A stretch of DNA of 64,000 nt from Paenibacillus polymyxa (GCF_018614975.1 NZ_JAGGNR010000008.1:496001-560000), one strand, 5' to 3'. Positions 35,995 through 45,522 are shown, counted from the stretch's first letter. Notes: generated by a model from the sequence alone, not told the origin. Made by a program: numbers and translations.

Positions 35995-36000
35995 TGATCT

Positions 36001-36588
36001 TCACTCCTTTCCTTTCAAAACATCTTCCTGATCCTCATACAATAGAAGCTGAGCCCTGCAAAAGATAAAGCGATCATGAGGACTCCAAACATGCAAATGG
36101 TCGGCAAGATATCCACGTAGCCATAACTTGTAGTTTATTCGTCTGAGATAAAAACCTTTTGGAAATTCATTATCCTCCGTAAGGGCTTCAGATGCTATGG
36201 TAATGGAGCCGGACGGAGCTTTGTTACCCTCTGAAATATTGGTAGAACATATCTCAGGCTGCTCCAAATATTGCATTCTTAGATAAGGACCTAACTCAAC
36301 CGGACAACATTCCAACCCAAGATCATTTGCTCTTCGAAAGAGCTGAAAAGTCGTAGCACCATTCGAAAATCCAAGTTGTCTGACGGTCAACTCAACCGTT
36401 TGCAAGCTTTGCTTTGTACTGGAAACTATAAATCTATCATCATATAACAACTGTTCTCCATATTTATTCAATGAGATAGAGTGTTGGTCCAGTTTCTGAA
36501 TAAGCTGTGGTTTTGTTAAACCGCCAACGTCTACAGTTCTTATTTCAACTGAACAGTCAGGGTATACTTTTTCGTCTTTAATCAACAT
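36001..36588 (-). CDS. Protein of unknown function (195 aa)
   Basis: Not recognised. The central FKLYRRIN-like part (FYLRRINYKLWLRGYLADHL) and HVWSPHDRFIFCRAQLLLYE near the C-terminus are well-formed, and five cysteines are present. It has GGGGGA before the ATG and lies immediately upstream of the DUF4367-like gene. Confidence 0.5.
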   Translation of the reverse strand: MLIKDEKVYPDCSVEIRTVDVGGLTKPQLIQKLDQHSISLNKYGEQLLYDDRFIVSSTKQSLQTVELTVRQLGFSNGATTFQLFRRANDLGLECCPVELGPYLRMQYLEQPEICSTNISEGNKAPSGSITIASEALTEDNEFPKGFYLRRINYKLWLRGYLADHLHVWSPHDRFIFCRAQLLLYEDQEDVLKGKE

Positions 36589-36667
36589 TTGTATCCCCCT
36601 AATCTAGTTCTGAATTCGTTTACATACAGATCCTAGGTAAGTGATAGCAGCAGACCAAGGCTCCTCA

Positions 36668-37063
36668 TTAAAAATTCAATTCACAATCATGGTGTTCCCA
36701 CACATCAAATAAGTTACCGTCCAGATCTTCTAACACAAAAAACTTCCCATACTGTCCCTCATCACTAACAGCCCCTACTTTCACATTCTCTGATGTTAAG
36801 TAGTCATGTAAAGAAGCAATATCATCAGTGAAAAATGTAATGACCCATCTCTTTTTCTGATGAACTTCAAATGTCGCTCGTGTTTCATTGTCGCTTTGGA
36901 TCAAGTCCAAAATTGGGCGATCACCCCGAAATAAACTCAAATATCCTTCGCGTTGGTGGCGAATGTTAAATCCAAAATGTTTTACAAACCAGGCGGCTGA
37001 CACTTCTAAATCTTTCACTGGAATTACATTATATGCTATGCCTAGAATCCTTCCATGCCCCAT
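36668..37063 (-). CDS. VOC-family (glyoxalase/bleomycin-resistance fold) protein
   Basis: A 131-residue protein with the two beta-alpha-beta-beta-beta modules of the vicinal oxygen chelate fold: AYNVIPVKDLEVSAAWFVKH and VITFFTDDIASLHDYLTSEN, ending FFVLEDLDGNLFDVWEH with the metal Glu position. GGAGG precedes the ATG. Substrate unknown. It is the last gene before the cassette-like array. Confidence 0.85.
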   Translation of the reverse strand: MGHGRILGIAYNVIPVKDLEVSAAWFVKHFGFNIRHQREGYLSLFRGDRPILDLIQSDNETRATFEVHQKKRWVITFFTDDIASLHDYLTSENVKVGAVSDEGQYGKFFVLEDLDGNLFDVWEHHDCELNF

Positions 37064-37216
37064 ATGTTACCTCCACACTTGAGATGTATAAGACCTACCA
37101 CCTCTGCGATGTTATACAAGATTTAATTTGAGCAATATGATGCTGCCCGTGCCATACAAATCTTTGTGTGTTCTTCCATGGTTATACATCTTACAACCAA
37201 GGCGTGGTATCCCTGC

Positions 37217-37238
37217 AACTTGAATGCATTGTTATGTG
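37217..37238 (-). repeat. attC-like element 0: surviving right arm only
   Basis: CTTGAATGCATTGTTATGT carries the right-arm box (TGAAT) and core (GTTATGT) of the elements that follow. The left arm is gone. It marks the low-coordinate edge of the array. Confidence 0.45.
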
Positions 37239-37289
37239 CTATTACTGCTTCGAAGCATCACCTAAAAACCTTTGATCCAGATTCCAACT

Positions 37290-37886
37290 CTATTTTTTAC
37301 TTTGGTATAAAAACTCAACTTCACCATCTAGCAAATATCTATATTCAAATAATTGCATTGTTCTTTCCCTAATTCTCTCCCGTATAACCATGCCTAGGCT
37401 TACCGATCCTTGTGTTCCAAGGTAACCATTATTAACAAATGTCTTCTCTACAAATTTTGTTTCCTTTAAGTGATACTGTAACCATTCTTTCTGCGATTCG
37501 ATTAGTGCTTCTCTTGGTTCTCTATCCAACTTAGAAAGAAGTTTTTTATATATTTGAATCAACTCTTTATCCCAAATCTCTGTATATTTGCTTTCCAACG
37601 CCCCCCATCCCATTGTTGTAATAATCTCTTTTGAATTTTGAGCCTCATCAAATTCCACTTCATAATCATGATCTATAGGATTTCGAAGCATTTCATCATA
37701 AAAATCTCCAGTCAAATCATAGTTCCCAATACTCATGGATGACACTTCATTGTTATAAGGATCTGATCGACCTTCAATTATTTCTTTTGTTTTAGTTTCG
37801 CTGTTCAAGGTAGTCAATTGACTACTATTTTGGCAAGATGAAAACACTATCGTAATAAATAATAAGAAGAGTATCTTACCTTTCAT
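37290..37886 (-). CDS. Lipoprotein with LprI-like (DUF1311) domain
   Basis: A 198-residue lipoprotein. The signal peptide MKGKILFLLFITIVF ends at lipobox FSSC. The C-terminal half (LLSKLDREPREALIESQKEW, LQYHLKETKFVEK) is the DUF1311/LprI pattern, known from lysozyme-inhibitor-like proteins. AAGGAG precedes the ATG. It is the first gene flanked by an attC-like element at its 5' side and an element remnant on its 3' side. Confidence 0.75.
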   Translation of the reverse strand: MKGKILFLLFITIVFSSCQNSSQLTTLNSETKTKEIIEGRSDPYNNEVSSMSIGNYDLTGDFYDEMLRNPIDHDYEVEFDEAQNSKEIITTMGWGALESKYTEIWDKELIQIYKKLLSKLDREPREALIESQKEWLQYHLKETKFVEKTFVNNGYLGTQGSVSLGMVIRERIRERTMQLFEYRYLLDGEVEFLYQSKK

Positions 37887-37931
37887 AAATTATCTCCTTA
37901 AATATTATCTTTGATATTTACCGATAATGGG

Positions 37932-38097
37932 GCATAACGTTGTTGTATCCATGACCCTCCCACCGACTTAAGCGACCAATTGGAGCGGCCGCGATGCGGT
38001 TAGTCTTACGGATGTGTCCGCTAATTCTCTCCCCTGCCGATTGCTTCTCGCGGACCGTGGAGCCTTTAGGCGCCGAAGCACGGATATGATGTTAGAA
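37932..38097 (-). repeat. attC-like element 1 (166 bp)
   Basis: Ends GCATAAC and GTTAGAA. Inner boxes TATCC and GGATA pair, with a 7-base spacer on one arm and 4 on the other. The stop codon of the DUF4304 gene (TAA) lies within the right core, as is common in integron cassettes. Confidence 0.65.
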
Positions 38098-38742
38098 ACT
38101 CCCTAGACCTATGGCCTCAAAGTCCTTAATGAGTCCTTTTGCTTCCCCAATATTATTTAATCCCCATTGAACATAATCTTTCGCGTCCCTATCATTACCT
38201 AGAAATTTATGCGTTCGTGCAATTAACAAAACCAGCCTTAAATCAAGTGGAGCTCCAAAATCTTCAATTTTCTTAGATCCAGCTATTATCTCAGCTAACG
38301 AAATTGATGTAATCATACTAGGATCATTAAATTGAGAAAAATAACTCATTCCTTGATCCAAAAATAACTTTTTCATTTCATTTATAGTAACTATTGCATC
38401 ATCCTCTGTTTCTCCGTATTGAAACCATCTTTCACGCTCCTCAGTAAAAAATCTCTTCAGCCAATTTGCTTTTTTATTAAGACGTTTTCTGAATTCACAA
38501 TCATAGGTCGTGATTTCATTTGAAGACTTAAATTCACCAATAGAATTAGGAAGAAAATTTAGATGCACCCCCATCTCCATAACACAAGATCCACCGGATT
38601 GATCTGCCTGAATCACCAGAGTGTAAATAAAGTGATTATCAGTTGTCTTAACAAAATGATGATCGGTTCCCATAAACCCAACCTCATGTAGTTTTGGAGC
38701 AAAATACACCCTAATTAGCTTTCTAAAATCTTTAGTATTCAC
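38092..38742 (-). CDS. DUF4304 family protein
   Basis: A 216-residue protein starting at a GTG with AAAGGA upstream. FRKLIRVYFAPKLHEVGFMG is the typical DUF4304 start, and FVKTTDNHFIYTLVIQADQS with the GGSCVMEMGVHLNFLP stretch follow the family pattern. Function unknown. Its stop codon is part of element 1. Confidence 0.78.
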   Translation of the reverse strand: MNTKDFRKLIRVYFAPKLHEVGFMGTDHHFVKTTDNHFIYTLVIQADQSGGSCVMEMGVHLNFLPNSIGEFKSSNEITTYDCEFRKRLNKKANWLKRFFTEERERWFQYGETEDDAIVTINEMKKLFLDQGMSYFSQFNDPSMITSISLAEIIAGSKKIEDFGAPLDLRLVLLIARTHKFLGNDRDAKDYVQWGLNNIGEAKGLIKDFEAIGLGSF

Positions 38743-38767
38743 GTTTTCATATCCTTTGTAAGATTTC

Positions 38768-38926
38768 CGATAACGTTGTTGTATTCACAAACCCGAGAGC
38801 TTAAAGAGCACCAGCGATGGGTTGAAAACTTAGCCTCGTAGGAGTTGTCTGTCTGATACAACTTCCTCGAAATATCTCTGGCAGACCAAGGGGCGTTAGC
38901 CCCGCAGCGTGAATAATTTGCTATCG
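38768..38926 (-). repeat. attC-like element 2 (159 bp)
   Basis: Left end CGATAACGTTGTTGTATTCAC. Right end GTGAATAATTTGCTATCG, with the core changed to GCTATCG. The interior shares ACCCGAGAGCTTA, AGGAGTTGTCTG and CAGACCAAGGGGCG with element 8. Confidence 0.65.
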
Positions 38927-38950
38927 GATGTTTTAATCCCATTGAGCAAC

Positions 38951-39493
38951 CTACAAGTTCTTTCCATATTCATTAAGTACTTTATTTACAAATTCGGTCT
39001 TCCCATCCGTATAAGACTGACGATTTTCTCCATATTTAATAGCAAGTTCTTTCTTTAGATTGCCATATTCGACTACAAATTCGGGATTGCTAATTAATTC
39101 ATCTCTGAAGGATATATGTCTTAATAACTCTTTGCTCTCTTTATTACAAACATACAGATGATGTTCAGGTTTCTGTATTTCCACTATACTATAGGGAACA
39201 TTTGCATCTTTCCTTGCAAAAGCTTCTCTGTTCTCAACACCCAAATTCCCTTCATGATCGTAACCTAAACTTTCTAATCCTTGAATTACATCTGGAAACA
39301 AATCCATAGAATCAATTACTACATCAATATCTAAAATAGGTTTTGCCGCTAGTCCAGGTACTGCGGTACTACCAACGTGCTCAATTCTAAGTACTAGATC
39401 CCCGAGTCTTTGTTCTATGATGGATTTCAGATCAGAAAACATTTCAGGCCATTCATTGTTGTAATCTTCAATAATTATTGTTTTTTTACTCAT
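38951..39493 (-). CDS. GrpB-family nucleotidyltransferase-like protein
   Basis: A 180-residue protein. IIIEDYNNEWPEMFSDLKSI, then RIEHVGSTAVPGLAAKPILD with IDVVID contain the GSTAVPG...KPxxD signature of the GrpB/UPF0157 nucleotidyltransferase fold. HHLYVCNKESKELLRHISFR is the later conserved block. The family-conserved start at 39493 is used instead of a longer frame to 39544 that overlaps element 3. Substrate unknown. Confidence 0.85.
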   Translation of the reverse strand: MSKKTIIIEDYNNEWPEMFSDLKSIIEQRLGDLVLRIEHVGSTAVPGLAAKPILDIDVVIDSMDLFPDVIQGLESLGYDHEGNLGVENREAFARKDANVPYSIVEIQKPEHHLYVCNKESKELLRHISFRDELISNPEFVVEYGNLKKELAIKYGENRQSYTDGKTEFVNKVLNEYGKNL

Positions 39494-39535
39494 CCTTGAG
39501 ATGCCCCCAAAAAATAAAGTATTCACGAATATCTC

Positions 39536-39692
39536 CAATAACATTCCTGTATTTACGAACCCGAGAGCCTTAAGTTACCGAAGGGAACAGGTCCAGACTT
39601 AGGCTCGCAGGGTTGTCCGGCTGTTCACTTCCCTGCTCATAACTTCGGCCGGACATAAGGTGTTAGCACGCAGAGTGAATACGTTGTTATAC
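39536..39692 (-). repeat. attC-like element 3 (157 bp)
   Basis: Left end CAATAACATTCCTGTATTTACG, right end GTGAATACGTTGTTATAC. The interior GTTGTCCGGC pairs with GCCGGAC. Confidence 0.68.
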
Positions 39693-39720
39693 GCCCCCCT
39701 TCTCTTCAAATCCCCTCAAG

Positions 39721-40181
39721 CTATCGTTTACTTAAACGTTTAATATATCTTCCATCTGTTCCGTCTTGAAGCAACTCTAGTAACCCATCTGGTACCAGTT
39801 TTACTGTCAAATTCCCCTTAAAATAATTAAGTGGTTTCCATTCTGCTTTATAGGGTTTACTTCCTTCTATTCCTTCTATTTCTTTCAAATCGTAAAGTGA
39901 TCTATTCATAAGTTCAGCCTCATAAATAAAATCAATTTCGTGTCCAATTTGATCCTGGTAGTTGAATATATTCTCAATTACACTAGTCAAGATAGGTTCT
40001 GAAATATCTGCATCAATTTCTTCTTTACTTCACGAATTACGGTGATTTTGCTACTTTCTCCATATTCAACGGTTCCCCCTATAGGTCGATAATAAGTTAT
40101 GCCTACATCCTCATCAAAAAACTCTTCTAACAGTAGTTCTTCCCCTCTTCGGATAACACAAAGTGAAACTGTTCTAATCAT
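39721..40181 (-). pseudogene. Nudix hydrolase, one-base frameshift in the Nudix box
   Basis: The start at 40181 follows GGGAGG. The first frame reads MIRTVSLCVIRRGEELLLEE and enters the Nudix box (GGTVEYGESSKITVIREVK). One base is missing near 40022 in an AAGAAG stretch. The other frame restores EEIDADISEPILTSVIENIF and continues to 39721. Restoring the base gives a normal Nudix protein of about 150 residues. As read, the catalytic REXXEE is lost. Confidence 0.82.
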
Positions 40182-40239
40182 TAATATGTCCTCCCAGATT
40201 TTATGCAATTAGCCCACATAAATATAATTTGAGCTCTTC

Positions 40240-40353
40240 AGCTAACGTTCCTGTATCCACAACCTCCCACCAACTTAAGCGACCAATGGGGTTAGTCCGT
40301 AAGAATATGTCTGCTTAATTCTCTTCCATGCCAATTGCTTCTCGGTGTTAACT
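40240..40353 (-). repeat. attC-like element 4 (114 bp, shortened right arm)
   Basis: Left end AGCTAACGTTCCTGTATCCAC. The interior is closely like element 1 (CTCCCACCAACTTAAGCGACC), but the right inner box is missing. Right core GTTAACT contains the TAA stop of the inositol-phosphatase-like gene. Confidence 0.58.
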
Positions 40354-41148
40354 CAATCCTTTTCTAACAATTTGCAATAGTTCTTCTTTGTGGTCTGGGT
40401 GACATGCGATTAAATAAGGTTCTTCTTTCATTCCATTAAAATTATTTCCTTCAAAATCTATAATAAGCCCCCCTGCTTCCTTAACCATTAAGATACCTGA
40501 ATACAAGTCATCACCTTCAGAATTGTACAGAACAATTCCATCAATATCTCCTTTGGCCAACATACACCATTGAAGCGTTGGAGCCCATAATCTTAACATT
40601 CGTTTAAATCTAATATCAATGTATTGTCTTAGTTTTACTGCTTGTGGGTCGTTTTGTACTCTGTGACCTTGAATCCAACCTATATTTCCTTTGAAAATAT
40701 TCGGGTTACTCTTCATTTGTATTTGTCGATTATTGCAGCTTGTCCCTTCACCAATCACAGATACAAATAAACGTTCTGTTAGAGGTTCATAGACCACTCC
40801 AAGAACAGGCTCTCTTTTGTACATTAAAGTAATTGATATCGAAAAAACAGGTAAACCAATTGCAAAATTATTAGTTCCATCTAAAGGATCAATTAACCAT
40901 AACCAATCGTGCTCAGTTCCGATAAGCCCTGCCTCTTCACTGTGTATCTGATGATTTGGAAATACGTTCTGTATTTGTTTGATAATGATTTCTTCACAGA
41001 TATGATCAACTTCAGTAACCATATCCCCAAATTCATCTTTAGGTCTCAGTTCCACAAAGTTATCAAACTTCTCCTTACAGATTCGACCTGCTTCGCGAAT
41101 AATTGTTATTGCAATCTCTTTTGCGGTTTGAATAATCTTACGATCCAT
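40348..41148 (-). CDS. Inositol monophosphatase-family phosphatase
   Basis: A 266-residue Mg-dependent phosphatase of the FIG superfamily. Metal-binding motifs: IHSEEAG, then IDPLDGTNNF. The last conserved motif reads SEGDDLYSGILMVKEAGG rather than the usual WD-AAG form, so substrate preference may differ from SuhB. AAGGGG precedes the ATG at 41148. It may hydrolyse inositol phosphate, a nucleotide such as PAP, or histidinol phosphate. Stop codon lies in element 4. Confidence 0.85.
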   Translation of the reverse strand: MDRKIIQTAKEIAITIIREAGRICKEKFDNFVELRPKDEFGDMVTEVDHICEEIIIKQIQNVFPNHQIHSEEAGLIGTEHDWLWLIDPLDGTNNFAIGLPVFSISITLMYKREPVLGVVYEPLTERLFVSVIGEGTSCNNRQIQMKSNPNIFKGNIGWIQGHRVQNDPQAVKLRQYIDIRFKRMLRLWAPTLQWCMLAKGDIDGIVLYNSEGDDLYSGILMVKEAGGLIIDFEGNNFNGMKEEPYLIACHPDHKEELLQIVRKGLS

Positions 41149-41236
41149 AATACACCCCTTATTGATTTTGATTTTCCTCTTTGAATTCACACATAACTCT
41201 GCTGGAACGAGGGTAGCCCGGTGAATGAACATGTTT

Positions 41237-41803
41237 TTATGTAGATTCAGTCATTTCGTTGAATTGCTTACAATTGATTTTTGAAATCTTTCTTAAAATT
41301 ATGCTTATAACTTCTTCTGTTTCTTTATTATCTGTGTCAATATGTTCTTGAAAATCAGTATTTTTAAATGCAATTAGAGCCGCGTTTGTTTGCTCCTGAT
41401 ACCAAAAATCAAATTTGTCTCCACGTTTTTCAATTCGTTTTTTGATCGTCTCTTCAGATGCTAAGAGGCAAAAATGAAAAGTATCTCGATCGATACTTCT
41501 AAATCCATTTAATATGTAATTGAAATTTTCGGATTTATAAATGGTCATTGGAACAATAAGATGTTTCTTATACCTATTCATTAATTCTTGAGCTGTCTGT
41601 ACTACAAGTATTCGCCATAGTGCTATATCCTGAAAATCATCCGTTCGTTCCTCTTCAAAGTAGATCTCTTCTGTTAAGATTTTTCTCAACATATATCCAA
41701 CTTCTTCAGGATCATAAATCATACTGTTAGGTATTAGAGGCTGCAGCTTTTGAGAAGTCGAGGTCTTGCCCGATCCAAATGACCCATTAATCATAATAAT
41801 CAA
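41237..41803 (-). CDS. P-loop kinase-like protein (AAA family)
   Basis: A 188-residue protein with Walker A in MIIMINGSFGSGKTSTSQKL, then YDPEEVGYMLRKIL, HLIVPMTIYKSENFNYILNG as a central strand, and HFCLLASEETIKKRIEKRGD as the lid. It starts at a TTG with GGAG seven bases upstream. It is the intact paralogue of the broken gene at 17393-17747. No attC-like element separates it from the phosphatase gene, so the two may travel together. Confidence 0.82.
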   Translation of the reverse strand: MIIMINGSFGSGKTSTSQKLQPLIPNSMIYDPEEVGYMLRKILTEEIYFEEERTDDFQDIALWRILVVQTAQELMNRYKKHLIVPMTIYKSENFNYILNGFRSIDRDTFHFCLLASEETIKKRIEKRGDKFDFWYQEQTNAALIAFKNTDFQEHIDTDNKETEEVISIILRKISKINCKQFNEMTEST

Positions 41804-41826
41804 ATGATCACTCCTTCTGGTTTAGT

Positions 41827-41877
41827 TTTACGTTTTGTGCGGAGCACTAGCGACGATGCTTAAACATTCGGTTAGGC
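41827..41877 (-). repeat. attC-like element 5, strongly shortened
   Basis: TTTTACGTTTTGTGCGG on the left and a perfect GTTAGGC core on the right enclose only a short stem. Probably a deletion derivative. Confidence 0.4.
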
Positions 41878-41903
41878 GATGTCGTTGCCCTCCATAATTA
41901 CCT

Positions 41904-42503
41904 TTACATACTCATCCCAATCCTACCGTCTGTATTGATTTCGATTGTTGGCACTCTTGAGATTTGGGCTTGATGTCTTAATACATTTTGGATTTTTAAT
42001 AATTCACTTACCGACGATCTTACTTCTTCTTCTGTTTTAAAGATCCATTCTTCGGGTTGTCTACTTTTAATTCTTTCTTCTACAACTTCGGGCGAGATTG
42101 TAAGCAAAATACACCTGGCGTTTAAAGACTCAAGCTGTTCTTCTATTTTATTTATCTCATCCAAATCCGAATCTACAAATGCAGCTCTATGATTTAAATG
42201 AAACCTTTCCAGAACATAAAATAGTCCCCTAGATCCTCTAGATGCAGGACCAAGTTGAATTGCCCATTCGTTAAGTTTCTTTAGCATTTCAACCCGCTCT
42301 TTAAGTAACTCAATGTGTCCTTCTCGGGTTAGACTTACATATTCTCCATGTTTATTATTCAAAATTTGAGAATAATGTTCTCCAAGAATAACTACGCTCC
42401 GTTCTGAGGATTCTTCTTGTGATTGATAACGTTTAATTGCTTTTAATACTGAAGTCTTCCCGGCATTTGAGTATCCTTCAAGAATTATTCCTCTAATATG
42501 CAT
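41904..42503 (-). CDS. P-loop nucleotide-binding protein, kinase-like
   Basis: A 199-residue protein with Walker A GYSNAGKTSV at the start (MHIRGIILEGYSNAGKTSVL). The middle has YVLERFHLNHRAAFVDSDLD, which resembles the nucleoside-binding region of thymidylate-kinase-like proteins, and RCILLTISPEVVEERIKSRQ is a lid-like helix. AAGGAG precedes the ATG. Substrate unknown. Confidence 0.72.
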   Translation of the reverse strand: MHIRGIILEGYSNAGKTSVLKAIKRYQSQEESSERSVVILGEHYSQILNNKHGEYVSLTREGHIELLKERVEMLKKLNEWAIQLGPASRGSRGLFYVLERFHLNHRAAFVDSDLDEINKIEEQLESLNARCILLTISPEVVEERIKSRQPEEWIFKTEEEVRSSVSELLKIQNVLRHQAQISRVPTIEINTDGRIGMSM

Positions 42504-42533
42504 TTAAATCTCCTTCCCACTAGCAATTATTTC

Positions 42534-42656
42534 GCCTAACGTTTCTATATTCATACGTTCAACATTAGTTGAATGGGGTCGATGAAGCGTTTCCATAAAA
42601 TACGTCTAGCAGACCATGGCTCCGTCAGGAGCCGCTGCTTGAATATTATGTTATAC
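42534..42656 (-). repeat. attC-like element 6 (123 bp)
   Basis: The best-preserved element: GCCTAACGTTTCTATATTCA on the left, TGAATATTATGTTATAC on the right. A GGCTCC-GTCA-GGAGCC hairpin lies in the centre. Confidence 0.75.
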
Positions 42657-42699
42657 GACGAAATCGCCTCTCAGAGTGACCAATATCGTCAAAATGTTG

Positions 42700-43467
42700 T
42701 TAGCCAGAGGAAGTTCTTGAAGCAGCCATTATTTTTAAGGCGTTCTCAAAATAGTGATATACTTCATCTGCAATTTCCAGAAACTCTTCAGCAGATACAT
42801 CGCTATCCAAGTAACAAGCATACAGATACTCAACTAAAGCGGAGTCAATCTCACAATAGTTTAATATGGCATTCTTCATCTTAATAATTTCATCTTCCCA
42901 TACCCCTGTATCTTCTAAAACCAAAGAGTATAATGCACGAATTAATCTCTTAGAGTAACCTTTAATATATCTAGTTTTCATTGCGTGATCACTGACATTA
43001 GAAAGTGAACGATGTACACGATCTACTTCCTCCTTAGTATCTGTATTTAAGTCTAAAATGAATTCTGGAGAAATTATGATCGGGGGTACTTTTTCACCAA
43101 TGTCCTCCCCATGTATGCAAACACAAATGATCTTAATCCAAAACCCCCAATCATTCGGTCTACTTAATACATCATCAATCGAACAAATGATCGTATCCAT
43201 CTTAGTGACGAATGGATATTCTTCCAAAAGCCTGTCTTTAATCATTGACAATCTTTCGTAATCAATATCTTCGGGATTTACACATACAATAGTATAGTCT
43301 GCATCTGACTTAAAAGGTTGAGCTGTTCCTTTTGGAATCGAGCCACACATATAAATGCTATGAATCTTACCTTTAAATTCGTTAAGTATATGATCTATAT
43401 ACTTATCAACCAAATCCTTATATTCACTTTGTATTGCAATTCTATTTATAACTTTTTCTAATATCAT
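42700..43467 (-). CDS. Nucleotidyltransferase-domain protein
   Basis: A 255-residue protein with the polymerase-beta-type motif CGSIPKGTAQPFKSDADYTI (GS...KG...SDxD) near residue 45. A helical C-terminal half follows, as in kanamycin- or lincosamide-type nucleotidyltransferases. The third catalytic acid may lie in KMDTIICSIDD. GGAGGAG precedes the ATG. It could adenylate an antibiotic or a protein. Its TAA stop lies in a GTTAGCC core-like sequence 42 bases beyond element 6. Confidence 0.8.
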   Translation of the reverse strand: MILEKVINRIAIQSEYKDLVDKYIDHILNEFKGKIHSIYMCGSIPKGTAQPFKSDADYTIVCVNPEDIDYERLSMIKDRLLEEYPFVTKMDTIICSIDDVLSRPNDWGFWIKIICVCIHGEDIGEKVPPIIISPEFILDLNTDTKEEVDRVHRSLSNVSDHAMKTRYIKGYSKRLIRALYSLVLEDTGVWEDEIIKMKNAILNYCEIDSALVEYLYACYLDSDVSAEEFLEIADEVYHYFENALKIMAASRTSSG

Positions 43468-43498
43468 ATAGACTCCTCCTACAATAAGAACTTCTTTC

Positions 43499-43654
43499 GG
43501 CTAACGTTTTTGTATTCCTGACTTTCAAGCAGCTTACCGTAGGGAACGGGTCAGTAGACTTAGCTGATTGAATGTGTCGCCTTAATCAACTTCTCAGATA
43601 TCCTTCTTGGCGACCGAGGAGCAAGTGCGACGGTGTATAAATGTACTGTTAGAT
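43499..43654 (-). repeat. attC-like element 7 (156 bp)
   Basis: Left end GGCTAACGTTTTTGTATTCC, right core GTTAGAT. The interior GTGTCGCC pairs with GGCGACC and is shared with element 13. Confidence 0.66.
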
Positions 43655-43668
43655 AAAGTAACCTTGAG

Positions 43669-44441
43669 TTACCCACAAAATCTTTCTAGACTTACAGCAA
43701 CACCGTTTTCATCATTATTAACGGTTATTTCATCAGCGATTTCCTTCAATTCCCTAATCGCATTTCCCATAGCAATAGAATATCCCGCCATCTTAAAGAG
43801 GCCTACATCATTATGATCGTCACCAAACACAATGACTGAATCCAATTCTACATTATATAATTCACAGAGTTTAGTAACTGCCATTTCCTTAGATGCCAGA
43901 AGAGGCATGATTTGTACTAATTTATTATTATCCGTAATTAGTATATATTCACTCTACCCTGGAATTTTTCAAACAATCCAGAATTGTGATTATTGCCAGT
44001 CAGAAGTATCTTCGTAGCATCATATTGCTTTAATTGTTTTAAAGGTTTTACTATGGGGTTTGATTGTGTGTTCATTGAGCTAATATAATCAAGCTCTCTT
44101 AAACTAAACCACTCATCCTTCACTTCCATAGTCAGCTCAATTTGAGGGTCACACTTCAAACAGTAATCAAGAATTTCTGTAGTTACATTAGCAGGGATTG
44201 ATTCATTAATTTCTATCTTGGTTTCCTTACATATCACTTGAGCTCCGTTGTAATATACAAAAGCCCCGATATCTACTAATCCTTGTGGAAGCAACCAATT
44301 AACCGCTCTGGGCGGTCGAGCTGTTGCAAATATTTCTTTCTGATAACAAGATAAGACCGCATCTACGTTTCTTTTAGATACTTCTTTTTTTGAATTTAAT
44401 AATGTTCCGTCCAAGTCAAGAACTACAGTTGAATACTTCAA
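43669..44441 (-). pseudogene. HAD-superfamily (Cof-type) phosphatase, frameshifted
   Basis: The start is a TTG at 44441 with GGGAG eight bases upstream: KYSTVVLDLDGTLLNSKKEV, the HAD nucleophile motif. The first frame ends at FEKFQGRVNIY. A second frame continues ILITDNNKLVQIMPLLASKE and contains the last motif VFGDDHNDVGLFKMAGYSIA. Joining them near 43940 gives a complete Cof-like protein of about 257 residues. One-base change; recent pseudogene or sequencing error. Confidence 0.82.
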
Positions 44442-44477
44442 TGAATCAACTCCCAATATAAACTTCTTCGTTATTTT

Positions 44478-44630
44478 ATATACCGTTGTTGTATTCACGA
44501 ACCCGAGAGACTTACAGGAGCGACTGGGTCGAAGACTTATCCTCACAGGAGTTGTCTGCTGGATACCACTTCCTCAATCCCCCACTGACAGACCAAGGGG
44601 CGTAGCCTCTCAGCGTGAATACGGTACTGG
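44478..44630 (-). repeat. attC-like element 8 (153 bp), both cores mutated
   Basis: ATATACCGTTGTTGTATTCACG on the left and GTGAATACGGTACTGG on the right. The inner box and interior match element 2, but both core triplets have changed, so the site should be inactive. Confidence 0.58.
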
Positions 44631-44678
44631 CAAGATTTCAGGGGCTTCTTCGAGCTACTTTCAATGAATTTACGACTT

Positions 44679-45305
44679 TCAATGTGCTTGGTTCATTAAG
44701 ATTGAGATATATTCTTCATCTTTAAGCCTTGTCACCTTACATTTCTCATTGCATTCAAATTCTACTATTCTCTCTTCAATTGTTCTATTAGTACGATCTT
44801 TAAATATGTCCTCTCGATCATAGTGAGGAAAAATAAGCTTGTCGGTTACACCTAATGCCTTAAAATCCGTTAAATTCATTGTGTTCATCTGTGGAGTAAA
44901 GAAATCGACGATGTTAATATTCGGCCCCAGTAATAACGTTCCTGCACTTACTCCAACTATAATTACATTCTGTGCGGACAGTGTTCTGATAATTTCATCA
45001 GCACCACTTTTCTTAGCGTAATACAATAGTGTAAATGGATTTCCACCATTAATATATATAACATCTCTATGTAAGAGAATTTGCGGGTCATCAAATTCAA
45101 TATCTACAAAATTGATATGCTGAAATCCCATGTCCTTAAACTCTTGCATTGCTCTTTGTGCATATCTATTAGTTTCTTTTCTAGGGAATGCTGTTGTAAT
45201 AATTGAGACTTTTAATTGGGAAATATATCCATAAATAAAATCCAGAAATTGATTTTTAATATCATCAGTATAAAAACCACAAGAGGTTAATAACAAGCTA
45301 CTCAT
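44679..45305 (-). CDS. Peptidase E-like serine peptidase (family S51)
   Basis: A 208-residue protein. IIVGVSAGTLLLGPNINI holds the nucleophile Ser in the GxSAG elbow, and KLIFPHYDREDIF the catalytic His region. YINGGNPFTLLYYAKKSG is the conserved stretch before them. Family members are Asp-dipeptidases or cyanophycinase-like. The ATG at 45305 is chosen over one four codons upstream because GGGGA is then properly spaced. Confidence 0.87.
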   Translation of the reverse strand: MSSLLLTSCGFYTDDIKNQFLDFIYGYISQLKVSIITTAFPRKETNRYAQRAMQEFKDMGFQHINFVDIEFDDPQILLHRDVIYINGGNPFTLLYYAKKSGADEIIRTLSAQNVIIVGVSAGTLLLGPNINIVDFFTPQMNTMNLTDFKALGVTDKLIFPHYDREDIFKDRTNRTIEERIVEFECNEKCKVTRLKDEEYISILMNQAH

Positions 45306-45373
45306 TGAAATCCCCATCCTTAAATAATAGTTTATCTAATCTTTATAATTTAATTAAGGAATCCCTTAGTTTC

Positions 45374-45470
45374 TGCTAACGTCCCTGTATTCAGGACTCG
45401 GCGTATGTTGAGTGTCCGGCAAATGCTGGACAAAGGACGAATGTCCGCAGCATGAATATTATAGTAGGTG
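45374..45470 (-). repeat. attC-like element 9 (97 bp, short class)
   Basis: TGCTAACGTCCCTGTATTCAG on the left, CATGAATATTATAGTAGGTG on the right. The interior GTGTCCGGC and a GGACGAATGTCC hairpin are specific to this short class. Confidence 0.62.
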
Positions 45471-45522
45471 ATGTCGGGCACTTCTTTGAGTTCTCATGTA
45501 AAATCATCCTTATGTCCCTATC

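Noticed and set aside
37100-37120. GTTATAC core-like sequence near 37108
   Set aside because: A single core without partner arm or inner box; chance occurrence cannot be excluded.
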